Shown here piece by piece: positions 11,399 to 22,950 of a DNA stretch of 64,000 nucleotides (its first letter is position 1; every line of letters begins with the position of its first letter). Under the pieces are notes generated by a model. The model had not been told where the DNA came from. It did not search any database and saw nothing but the letters and a program-made list of their open reading frames with translations. A program made the position numbers and the translations under genes. Source of the stretch: Zonotrichia leucophrys gambelii (taxonomy: Eukaryota > Chordata > Aves > Passeriformes > Passerellidae). The DNA is taken from the NCBI RefSeq assembly GCF_028769735.1, contig NC_088171.1, positions 69,333,216 through 69,397,215 of the forward strand, given 5' to 3'.

Positions 11399-11404
11399 AA
11401 TAAA
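11399..11404 (+). terminator. Candidate main poly(A) signal AATAAA for IRF4
   Basis: The canonical hexamer in TTGGAATAAAATTC is followed by a GT-rich downstream element starting about 25 bases later, the usual arrangement of a working vertebrate poly(A) site. It would give a 3' UTR of about 1.7 kb. Confidence 0.5.
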
Positions 11405-11420
11405 ATTCTATTTCCCTACC

Positions 11421-14400
11421 AACTCGGTGCGTATGTGTTGTTTTCAGTAGTGGGACAAATCTAACGCGTGTGGTTCTGCACTGTGAACCTGGGCAGCGCT
11501 GCTGGTTGTCTATGGGGAACTCTGTTCTGAGCCAAAAGTGCAGAGAAAGGTCAAAAGGTAAGGATTTTTGTTTACAGAAATGTCTGCAATATTAGCCACA
11601 GGTAGCAGAAAAAAGGAAAATAGAGAGGTTCCCCTTTGGCTGTTGGTTTCCAGGTCCATGGACAGTGCAGCAGAGCCCCGGCAGCTGGGGATCTGGTGCT
11701 GCCATGCTCTGCCCCTCCAGGGCTTCTGGGGCTGGGGACCAGGCTGGAACTCTCCTGCCCAGCCCAGCACGTGGGGATCCTCTGACTGCCACCTGGTTCC
11801 TGGTTTTAGAGTTTCCAGTGCACTTTAAAGTGAGTAAAGCTAGGAAAGGGTGAAAAGGAGGATGGTAAAGTGAACCAAAGTAGTCAAGTTGCAAATAGAA
11901 GGGAGTTTACCAGGTAGCCCCTCTTTGCTGGAAATCAGGGTCCTGAGGGGTTTTTGGGTGCAGGAGCTTACAGAGCAAGCAAGGTGTGAAATAATACAGT
12001 CACGAGATCTGTAAAGCGTCTGGAGATGGGGGAGAGTATTTTCTCTTTTTGTGCAAAGTCCTATTGACTATCAAGGTGAATTATAATTTTTGGCTTTGGA
12101 ATGTGCTTTTAATTATTGTCCTTGAAGTAGCATAATTTAAAGCCAGCAGCTGTGGAGAAGGAGGGAGGGAGGCAGGGAAAGAGAGGAGCTAGAAGAGCAC
12201 CATCTAATTTCTGGCCAAACACAACTTGCTTGGAGGAATGGCACAGGGGGGTGAGTGGAAGGAAAATCAAGCTGTTATAAGTACCATAAATTGTTTTGCA
12301 ACTTAAAGCTGCATTTACTTCTGTGACCATTTCTTACTGTTCAAAATACCTATGAATCTCTAAAGTGGGAAAAAAAAAAAACAAAAGGCAAACAAGAAAA
12401 AAAACCCTGGAAACATTTTCTCCTTTTAGTATCTTTTTTACAGTCACTACGTGAAAGCATTTGAGGTACTTCCTACCTCTGTTAAATTCTGTTTATAGTT
12501 TCTGAGGTCTGCTTCCTTCCTGTTATGTTTTCGGTGGCGTTGTAAATGACATGTTTTACTCCTGTCAACACTGAAGGCATAACTGTTTGGGTTTTTTTCA
12601 AACGTTTTTTGTGTCAGTATTGGTTTTTCTGATTTTAATACAGCCACAGTTGCAACCGTTTCTTGAAAGGATTTTGTAGCCGAGAAGCACCTATATTCCA
12701 AATTTGGTTCTGCTGAGTAGTTTGTCTGTAAACTGTATTAGCCTTAGAGAGGTTGTAGGTTAACCAGAAACAAGGAGATATATTTTAAGCTGAAGTACAG
12801 TGTAATGGGTTTTGTGGAAAAAACGCAGGATTCACGTGAAAACCCCTGTGGCCTTTAGATGGGCACATTGATGGTGTTTACATCAGCCTTTGTCAGCAGC
12901 GTGGAGGTGGGGAAACACCACCCTCGGCACAGGGCTTTCAGGAAAAAGTAAAGCATTTTCTCCTGCACGCTCTCAGATCACTGTCTGTGTACATTTGTAG
13001 AGAGGCAGGGGGGAGGAAGGGGAAGGGAAGAGAGAAAGAGAAAGAGCACTCACCAGAGAGGCCAAGCAAATTGAAACAATCGTATCTCCTTTCCCAGGCA
13101 GAACTCTGTGTCAGAGTTAGATGAACTTGGATGGAAAGATAATAAAGATTGCCAGGGTCATTTTATGTGAACTCTGATCTGGCTGGTAGTAGGCTGAGAG
13201 CTACTGATTTTTGATTTAATGCTTATGAGTTTGGTTGGCTCAGAAGAGATATCAGCAGGTCCCTGTGACTCGGAGTAGTTGTGAGGTAGCTGTGTGCAGC
13301 CATTCCAGCACTTAACTTTCACGGGTGTAGTCAGGTGAGCACATCCTCCTTGCGTCCCAGAGGAGCAGTCACATCCACTGTGACCCACAACCAGCTCCAC
13401 TGCTGGGCTTCAGGAGCCAGCTGGCCCAATGCCTGTGGAATGCTCCATGCCCTGGCTGTGCTGAAATGACAGCGAAGGAGGAGCTAACTTAGGTGTCTCA
13501 GAATAAGGCTCTTGCGGTGATAGATGGTAAATAACTTACAAACACACTGATTGGATGGGTTGTCGCTGTCCTTTTGCCAACTGGTAATAGGAAAAGACAA
13601 TCACCTGTGCCCAAGTGGAAACTGAAAAGCAGGCTAGATGCCTTAGTTCTGGGTTTGGGCTTGTTTTTCTGCTTGGTCCTAGCAGAGGCTGCCTGGACAG
13701 CTGATGTCTGAGTGGTTCTGCCCAGGGTGATGTTCCACAAAAAGGCAATTATCAGGGGTGTGAAGAGCCCAGTCCAGGTTTCATCTCTTCGATAGGAGTA
13801 GTGTCTGGTAAACAATGGCAATGAAACACAGGACTTCATTTTGCAAACTCATTTTTATTGTTTCTGCACAGCACAACTGCCTTGCATGTCTCTGCAAGCA
13901 GCTGGCAGCCTCCTGCCACTCTAGCTACAGTGCTGCCTGCTCAGTCCAGGCCTGTTGTGCTGGGTACTTCTCTCAGATCAGTCTTCCAGGCTTCAGCTAT
14001 CATTTCCTGCTCCCTACAAAAGACAGATCATGAATTATGCAAAAAATTCTGTCTTTTAAGCTAAGAGAATAGACAGATCCAGGTGACTTTTCACAAACCA
14101 CAGCTAATGCATTCCCTCCATATTTCTGGGAAGTGTTTTTGTCTTTGACCCTTAGGCTTTCTGTAATTTCATTTTGAGACCAGCTTCTGAATTCTTGCTC
14201 TAGGAATGTCTGAAATCCAAATACTTAGGGGCTCTGGTTGTCCTTCTTCTTACCTTTCCTAGCCAGGCAGAAATTGTGTCCATGTAGTATCAATGAAACC
14301 ACCTCCCAGAGGAAGTTCTGTGAATGTGCATGTGAACCTGGTGAGGTTAGAGCAGACACTTGCATCTTACGTGAAATATGCTTTCCAAGCTCTCCTGGCT

Positions 14401-16019
14401 ATGGCAGTCCAAGTGCAGTGTGTACATGAAGCACATTTCTTCCCATCCTCACCATATTGTTCATCTTGCTCCTTCTCACTTCCTTCATGAAGATGTTTAA
14501 ATCTGGATCAGGCAGATAGAGAGCCCTGATTTCCTCAGGTCTGCAAGATGCAGCTTCTCTCTGACCTGGAAGTGGCCAGTGCAGCACAGGCAGTGGTCAG
14601 ATGTGCTCAGCTTCAAGCACTTCTGCTGTGTGTCTCCAAAATGCATTAGCCTGTCATTGTCCATGGATAACTCCTACTCATATATCAGGGACTATTTGTC
14701 TCATACAGTCTTATGCCTTCTCTTCCTGGACTAATATGCCTCAGCAAATGGTCATCAAGAAATTCCCTTTTTTCCTGGTGGTTGCAGCCATCTAGTAATG
14801 TGCATTGCTAGCTACCTTGTTGTGGTCTAGCTAACCCTTTTGACTCTCTCTTGGGTCCTCTATCAGTTTTCCTCTACACTGGCAGCGAGACCTAAAGGCA
14901 GACAGTGCCTCTTAGTTGAGCTTGCCAAGCAGGACAGGGCACTACCTTTGAAGGTTAGTCTCTAGACAGTGCCACAATTTCTGTAATTGTGAGCAGGATG
15001 TTCTTGTGTCTTCCCAGTTGTGATTCTGACCCTCAAGCCCATGAACTGATGTGCAGAATATAACCATGGTGATCATTTAAGCTAGGCTTTCCTGTAGGAA
15101 GCTGGTGTGCAGCTTCTCTCCACCCAAGGCAGCGCATTCAAATTGCAGTTTCTCAAGGTGATTGCATCAATGATTTCTCATGCTCCTGTCAGAGCCACTC
15201 ATAACTGTCTCATAAAAGCACAGGCTGAGCATTTCTACTTTCTAGCACAGAGCATATAGCCTCCAATAAAATAACTTTTAGAGCTAGATATCCTACTTTC
15301 CTTTGAGACCTCTGGGTTTCATGATTTTATATCCTCAGAAACTAAAGTTATGGGTCAGGGCTTGATACATCTCCAATAGCTCATTTTCATTTCCTTTTTT
15401 CACACATGATCAAGAGGTTTAGCCCTCTTCATGACTGTCCCCTCCCACAGAAAAAACCCCATGCAAGGAGTAGTGAGAGAGAGACTTCAAAAACAGGGTG
15501 AGTGACCTCATCTACTGTGGAGATGTCAGTCTCCAAGAAATAGGAAAGGTCAGAACTGTTTAGAGCAATGGGGTTTTCACAATTCAGCTAAAAAACCCAG
15601 ACTCTGTCTGAATAGTTCGTGGTGCCCTCACCCTTTATCTCATCTTTTCCCGAACTAGGTGGTGACCCTCCATCCAGAGAATTGGCTGCTCTGTGGTTTT
15701 TAACATAGATTGCCATCCTATGTTCCATTGCTTAACATGGACTTTCCAAAGGAAAGTGGTGAAATAAATGACAGATGTTTGCATGGGAATATTGCAAATC
15801 CTTTTCACCCTTTCAAACCAAACACAGCGTTTTCTTCTTGAGCTTCTTCCACCCCCAATATAACGGAATCCTGGAAGTTCTGATTGCAATTTTATTATTT
15901 GAGCTAATTAGCTGGTTTGGTTGCTGAGCTTTGTGCAGCAGTCTGTGTGGGACAGAGGCAGAAGGGCCCTCTCGGTGGTGGTGGCAGGAAGCTGGAGGAG
16001 CTGGAGCTGTCTGTGCCTG
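11421..16019. other. IRF4 downstream / intergenic sequence
   Basis: No gene recognised. AATAAA at 13141-13146 and at about 15264 could end longer IRF4 transcripts. The rest is mixed-composition sequence with only short spurious open frames. Confidence 0.6.
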
Positions 16020-16590
16020 GTGCCGCGGCCCAGGGAGCGGCTTTGCCTGGTGTCACTGGGGGTGGTTGCGGGTCACCCGTACCCGCAGACAGCGCCAGCC
16101 TGGAAGATGACTCTGAAGTCTCATTTTCCTTTAAAACCATCACTCTACAAATAAAATGGCTTACCTGCAATCCCCACACAGTTACAGGCACCGTTTAAAT
16201 ATAGCATCGATGTCTATCTGCGAATTACAAGGAAATGAATAAATCGAGGCGGTGCAAACCGCAAGGAGGAAGTTGAAAGGCTGGAGCTGTGATAGGCTGC
16301 GTGTGCCCAGGGACCCGGTCCCACCTGCACCCTCGGCTCCAGAGGTGACACCGGACTGCCCAGCCCGTCCCGGCTCCCCGGCACGCACATCCCTGTGCCG
16401 CCGCTCTCCGGGGAGCTGCCCACGGGGAGCGGGCTGGATCTGTGCCCTGGGGGCACCTGCACCCCCGCAAATGCCAGAGTCACCCCGGGCAGCCGGGGTC
16501 CCAGCCGCAGGGACGGGGACGGTGCGGCGCTTTCTGGAAATGAATGAGTTCATTTCGGGGAGGCGGTGGTGGGGGGTGCTCCAGCACGCA
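16020..16590. promoter_or_regulatory. Intergenic CpG-rich island
   Basis: By eye, about 27 CG dinucleotides occur in roughly 300 bases (about 16270-16580), against a CpG-poor background on both sides. GC content rises sharply, with runs such as GTCCCGGCTCCCCGGCACGC and GGACGGGGACGGTGCGGCGC. It lies about 6 kb past the IRF4 stop and 23 kb from the EXOC2 end, so it is not the promoter of either gene. It could be an orphan CpG island, an enhancer, or the promoter of an unannotated non-coding RNA. Open frames across it (15917-16198 and 16252-16665) match nothing I recognise. Confidence 0.55.
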
Positions 16591-19500
16591 GGGCAGCACA
16601 GGGAGGATGAATGCAGGAAGTTGAAGCATGACTTCTGTGCTGCTCACCATCCTGCAGCCTGCTAGCTGCAGATATCTGGCTAAGTTGTTTGGCCTGGCTT
16701 CATTTTTTTATTGTGAACGTTGATTAATTTTTCTGATTGCAAAATTTATAGCAAAGCCAGAGTAATTAGGTAAAAAATGAAGATATTGCATATAGAGTGT
16801 GTATGTGTGTGCAGCTACCAAGCCACTCTCACCCTTCTTCAATAATCTTTTACGCAATTGGCAGGGTTTATTCCCCTCTGAAGGAGGTGCTAATGACACC
16901 CTAAACATTTTGTGAAAATATTGGGCTGGGAAGAGGAGAAAAGATAGGTGTAAATCAGCATCTGCTGCAGGCTCTCAACGCATATTAGGCACTTAATTTT
17001 TCGGACTCCACCGGAGGAGGAGTGTCCATTGATGTCTTGTGCCTTATTGACCCCCCGACACTGTACTGCAGACTAATTCTGCTGCTCCAGAACTCCACCT
17101 TACCTGCAAGGTCTTGTGGAAAACCAAGCACACACTCCTAGGGCCCAATAAACCCATTTTTCCTCCTTCCATATGCCAGGTGTTCCCAGGATGAAGGCTG
17201 CAGCTCTTGGCACTAACAACCCTTTCCCTTGGCCAGCAGCTTGCGTGGCAGGCTGACTGTGGGCAGGGGAAGGTGAGTGCTCATGTGCAGCCTCCTCTTC
17301 CAGCCCCTCTGGCACACCCCTGTGGGATAGGATAGTACTGAAGTTAGTCTGGCAGGATGTAAGGATCATCACCACTGCTCTCTACCATTCCAGCCAAAAT
17401 GTGTCTTTCCCAGGAAAAACTCTGCATCTTAGGATGGAGGAGGCAGAGAGGACAGTGGCTGCAGGCATGAACTCAGTAAATGGAAGGACAGAGTGTGGAG
17501 AAGGACAGCAGGTTGAGGACAGTTCAGTTGCCGGTATAGCTGGGGCTCATTAGGGCCATTTAGTGCATTCTGCCGTTTGCAAGAGTCTGAAGTAGAGAAG
17601 TGGGTTTTGGCCACGAGGAGAAGTCAGCTAGTTCTCAGAAATAAGGCAGCACGTGCAGACATGGGGAGCAGGAAAGGCGTAAAAAGTAAAAATAAGAATC
17701 AGTGTACAAAGACAGGTCTTGCCCTCAAAAAAAAAAAAAAAAAAAAAAGAAAAAAAAAAGAAAAAAGGAAAAAGAAGAAAGTTAAAAAAAAAAGAAAGAC
17801 AAGCTAAATTTGGCTGGGAAAAGAGGTGGGCAAGTATAGAGGTATGACCTGCTGCTTGTGGCCACACAGGGTCAGTTATGGTGGGATGTGGGGGGAATGG
17901 GAGCTGTTATGAGGGCAGGTCTGGATGAGCTCAGTGAGAGTTGAGAGAGGGATACCATAAGGATGGGCCCGAAGCAAGCCTGGAGACCATCCTAGGGGAG
18001 GATGGAGGAGGAAAAAGGGAGTGAAAGGGCCCCCCAAGGGGCAGTGGTGGGGCCTTGGCCACGAGGGAAGGTGGGGCTGCTAAGTGTGGGTGTAAATGGA
18101 GAGCAAGGAGGAGCTTGAGGAATACAGACTAGTGAGTTGTGACTGGAATAGGGCAGGAAGCTTGAGGAAGAGCTTGGAGGGAGAAAAGGAGCAGAAGCCA
18201 GTGCAGCAAGAGGGATGCTGCAGCCACAGGCGCTCTGGCAAGCAGAAGGAAGCGAGGCCAGGAAAGAAGAAGAGGATAGAGGATGATGATGGTCAGAAGT
18301 AAGGATCTGGTTGTGTTTAGAGGTGTCAATGTTAGGTGTGTGGCTGGGTCCAGAGGTGCTGGAGGAGAGGGTTATTGAAAGGCCTCTCCAGGAGGCTTTC
18401 ATCCACACTTGGAGAATGGGGTAAAAGTAGTTCATGACCTGGGATAGTATGAGCCAGAGTAAACCCAGTGCTACAGAGAGATAAAATCAGGAGACTCAGA
18501 GCTGTTGGAGAGGACCTGAAGGATCTTTGTGCAGAGGGACAAGGAGAGGCTGAAAAAAGCAGCAAAGCCACAGGCAGTGTTATAGCCAAGGTCACAGCAA
18601 GGCCAGGTGGAAAGACAAGAAGATGATGCTGAGGGAGAGACAAAGGTGGCCATAGAGAAGGAACTGAGAGCCCAGAGATCAGATAAGGAGCAGAGCATAG
18701 CCTGAAGAACGTTTTTAAGAGGAGTGAAAGTTAGCAAGTGGTCCTGATGTGGTGAAGCCTTAGTGAAAGTGGGATGTTGAATATTTCCTCAGTTCCTCAA
18801 CAAAGTCAAGCTAAGCTTCCTTGGCTTCAGGTAAGTATCTCCCCACAGACACCCATGTGCTCCTGCCCCTGCCCAGCCATCTCCAGCTCCATGTTTGGAA
18901 GTATTTTGAAGAGTATTTTGAAGAGTATTACTTTTGGAACAAACACAGCAGTTCCTGTCCAGTCCACCAGGGAATGTCACCAAGACTGCCATGGGTTAAT
19001 GGGCCAAGAAGGCTGATTTTAAGTAGTGAATAATAGTTCAATTAATCATTGATTTTATTGCCAATGATGCAAAGGCACAGGCTGCCATTGCTAGTCAACT
19101 CTTTTTTGGAAAGCCCAGCTCCTCGGACTGCCATTGCCATTACCATGCTCCAGCAAGAAGGTGTTGCTGTGAGTTGCACAGGTGCCGGGAAGTGCTATGT
19201 TCCCAGAATGCATGGAATTGCTCTGGGTCACACAGTCCAGCAGAGATGTCCTTCCCTTTCCATGAGCACACAGCCAAGCCTTGCACATTGATTGTCTCCA
19301 TCAACCCCCTAGACCCTTGCAGCCCCTCTGTGGGCTGGGCTGGAGGAGCCACCTCTCCTTTCCCCCATCCCATGGGTGGATGGAAGAGGCTAAATGCACC
19401 AGGCAAAGGTCACCTACCCAATGCTTGAGAAGGATTCATGGGACAAGGTCTTCTGCCTGGCAAGAGGGAAAGGTAACCTGCTCCCAGAGTGAGTGAGGAA

Positions 19501-22446
19501 ACACCTGCTGAGGTTTGCTAAGGGGCGAATAAAAGTCTGGGGTATGTCCAGAGTAAACCCATGATTAAAGGCTACCCAAAGCCATTCTTCCACCCCCAAA
19601 ATGGTCCTGTGCTTATTTGTGAGAAATCATTCAGATTTGCTTTTAAATGCTCTGGAAGATGAGTTTTAAGAGAAGTACACAAAGCAAATGTGCCGTTTAT
19701 CACTTCTTATGCTGATGATCAAAGCAAAGGTTTTCTTTTCTCTGCAAGGAATAATGTGAATTGAGTGCAATTGTGTTAATGACAGCAGTAACAACCACAG
19801 AATAAATATTATTTTAGTGGAAACTGAGGTATTGGTGAAACACAATCTAAGAAACTGGAGAAGGACAGGGCTGGGGTGGAGGCTCAAAATTCTGACTCCA
19901 CTGACTTTGTGGGCTGAGATGTCACCCCTGAGAGAAAAGTCTATGTTTTAAAAAACCAGAGATGATTTCAGTTATTTGGGAGTGGGTCTGTGGTGTTACC
20001 TAACTGCTGAGGACATTCCATGAACCTCACAACCACCTGCCTGTGTTTTGATGGCCAATTTGGAACTGAAGCAACTGATGTGGTGGAAATAATTATCTCA
20101 CCATCTGATTTAGTCACTCCAGCAAGGTGTTTGCAGAACTTAGCGCTTTGTATAGGATAACAAAAAAGCAATGGGCTGGCTTTTAATTCAATTAAAAGCA
20201 AATAATACGGTCTAGGCACTGACAGCATGTGGGAGGAAGTGGTGTTGTTTCCACTCTGACTGGCAGCAAAAACAAGGTGGTTTGAGGAAGGCTTGCGTGT
20301 TAATGGCATTTCCCTGTTCTGTTTGTCAAGCAAAGGTGGGAATATAGAGTCAGAGTTTACCTGAATCAGTTCCTTTACAAGAATAGACGGGGGACCTCCA
20401 TGGGAACGGTGCCCGTGAGTGCGAGGGGCAGGTACCCAAAATTGCTGTGGGTGAAACAGAGCAAAAGACACCAGGGCTGTGCACAGGGCAGGTAGGAGAT
20501 GGAGGTCTGGCTGCCGGGAGTGCTGAGCTGCCTTCGCTCTCTCTCTCTGGCAGCCGGGCTCCCACTGCCTGCTGTCAGCTGGAAGCTTGTACCTAAAAAA
20601 GCCTGCCCGTGGTGTGGCTGATTCACTTTGTACTTGCAGCAGTCACAGGCCCACTTTGCAGCCAAGGGCTCAGCAGTCTGGTTGTGGTGTAACATTTTTC
20701 CAGAAGTGAATCAGACTCTGCCTGGTGGCTGTATCAGGCATGATAACCCAAAAGTATCTAATAGCATCTTCTTCTGTCTCTGCCGGTCTGAGTTCATCCT
20801 TCTATCATGCAAAGATAAAAAGGCCACCTGTACTGATTCTGGGTGTTCCATCCTACAGGACAGCCTATAGGATATTAATTCCCTCCTGACCACCTCAGAT
20901 GACTTTGCATGAGGAGAAAATATTTATGTATCAAAACTCACTTTAAAAGAAATTTGCCCATAAATAACTAATTCCAGCCTTTTGATGGCCTAGTCTTTCA
21001 GTCAGTGTCTTGCAAGAGAGCTGGAACTGAGATGCAGCGTAGAGAGGGACAGTTTTTGGGCTCCCAAGTATGTGATGCCTCTCACACTGGAGCAGGGATT
21101 TCTCTGCAGTGCTGCTCTCCTACTCACAGCTCTTACTCTGATTTGGAGTCTGCCAGCCCTGGCTGGCACCAAACTCCTCGTACTAAGTCAGGCTCAGCCT
21201 TCTAATAGGTCTTGTTTCTCCTCAAACAAATCACAGCAAAAATAAAGTAAGTATGAAGATTCTCCCCCTCCTGCACCAGCTAATATATTTTGTCAATGGA
21301 AACAAGGGGATATGCTCTGGACTTCTGTCATTCCAAAGATGTACAGAACAGCATAAATCTAGAAAAGCTCATACTTGGACTGGCATTGCCTCTGGCCCAT
21401 CCTGATGTTCCCATGGTGGTTTTGGTGAGTTTTTTGTCTGTGTCTTGTCTTGGTTCAAATCAGACCACAAGCTCTCTGGCAGTGTGTGGGCATTTCTCTG
21501 TCACTAAGCACTGGTGGCTCCAGCTGGGAGCTCTGTGTGGTGCCGCACTACGAAGTCTGGGAGAAGGTGGCAGGGTGAATATAACAAATGCAGCCAAGAA
21601 GTAGCGTTGCTACAGCTCATCCTGCAACATACAATGCACCAGCACATTTTTGTTGGCATCCTGTAGAGCACAGCCATCATGGGCATGCTGGGTGCCTTGG
21701 AAGACAGAGCCTGCAAGTGTGTCCTGCAACATCCTCTACCATCAGCCACAGGGGCATCCCCAGGAAAACAGTGAGAGGAGAGGCAGAGGGCCTCATGTGC
21801 AATCAGAGATGCCTTAATGCCACTAGATGTGTGCCCAAAACCTCTCCAGGATATTAAAAACCCTCACAACAGCATAAACCAAGAATGTGCCCCAAGCAAA
21901 GCTAATAAAGGCATGGCTGTGTGATGCACATGTCCACACCACACAGCTCCTGCCATTCCAGGGCTTTGCAGACCTGTGTTCTCAAACCATGTCCACAGCT
22001 GATGGTACTGGATGTTTTGTCTGTCTGAAATAGTTTTCATTTCCAGCTGCTCCTGAGAAGGGCAGCTCCTGCTGCTCAGAAATGGGGGTTGCATGGGCTG
22101 GGCACTGCTGAGAGGGATCAGGATGCTTCACCTGCAGGTAAAACCCTCATTGCTGTTGGGAACCTGCTGGAGGAGAGAGCAGCTACTTGACCACATTTAC
22201 TTAGACCAAAGGGTAGTTCCTTTTGTTCTGTGGTTGGCATCAGGAACTTCACACCAGTGATTTTTTTTTTAAGTTGTTTTTTTCTCTTACCCAGTTTGAA
22301 TGGAGCTGCCTTCTACTCTTCCTTCCCCATTGCTTGTTTATTCTCACTTAGTACTTCTGCCTCCCTGTAATTCAGAAGCACTGGCTGAGGGAGGCAAGGT
22401 GGCTCCCTGGTGTTCAGTTTTTTTGCAACAGCTCTATTGTCACTGC
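16591..22446. other. Intergenic sequence with AT-rich and purine-rich stretches
   Basis: No gene recognised. The first 500 bases after the CpG island are AT-rich with homeobox-like ATTA motifs. From about 17600 to 18760 the + strand is strongly purine-biased. A 12-bp tandem pair (AGTATTTTGAAG) is at 18900-18923. A GGCTGCC / GGCAGCC inverted repeat brackets a TC-rich loop at about 20513-20560. Confidence 0.6.
17727..17803 (+). repeat. Poly(A) and A/G-rich low-complexity tract
   Basis: A run of about 21 A residues is followed by A-rich units with G interruptions. It makes a spurious lysine-only open frame. It may be the tail of an old retroposon, but no body is recognisable upstream. Confidence 0.8.
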
Positions 22447-22950
22447 CTGTGCTGGTTTGGCTTTAAGAGACAGCAAAACAAACTCCTTGGTGTTGTTTTC
22501 ATGGCCCTGTCCCATGTTAGACCTCTCTCCAGCCCCATGGCATGTGAAAAGCTCTTGCCCTGGGTGGTGGGAATATCTCTTACCCTACACTCTCCATCAC
22601 CTCATTGCAGCTTGGGCAATGCTCACAGCAGCAGCACCTCGGGAATTGAGCTGCATCCCAAGTGGAAGTGTTTTTTTTCCTTCTTGTTTGCTTTTTTTTT
22701 CTTTCCCACTGCTGCCACAGGTCTGTCTGCTTTGCCTCTGCCTGTCAATAAGTTGGGGCTGTGGGACAATAAGAATTCTGTTTTGCAGAAGGAACAGGGG
22801 GTTTTGTGACATTTGGAATTTGGGCTTTTGTTTGTTGTTTAGTTTGGTTTTTTTTTTCAATTCAGCAAGGGATGGGGGAAAAGCAAGATTTCCTTACGAT
22901 TTTTCTTGGGGAAAAAGTCTCCAAGAAACAATTAAAATACACTAAAACCA
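22447..22950 (+). mobile_element. Possible second LTR-like element
   Basis: It opens TGTGCTGGTTTGGCTTTAAG, a start reminiscent of songbird LTRs. It holds T-rich tracts, AATAAGTTGGGGCTGTGGGA and AATAAG-type hexamers, and closes near CAAGAAACAATTAAAATAC. I see no terminal duplication, no coding region and no confirmed family, so this is a tentative call. Confidence 0.3.

Larger units (their letters stand above)
9703..11420 (+). other. IRF4: IRF4 3' UTR (candidate extent)
   Basis: The region following the IRF4 stop is AT-rich, with no long open frame continuing the gene. A short isoform could use AATAAA at 9856-9861. The best-supported end is AATAAA at 11399-11404, followed 20-40 bases later by a GT-rich element (GTGCGTATGTGTTGTTTTC). 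A longer form could use AATAAA at 13141-13146. A CTCAGGGA match to the miR-125 seed is at 10066-10073 and TGTTTAC (miR-30 seed) is at 9952. The extent is inferred, without transcript data. Confidence 0.5.

Noticed and set aside
17577..17807. Lysine-rich open frame of 76 codons
   Set aside because: It is a translation of a poly(A)/GA low-complexity tract.
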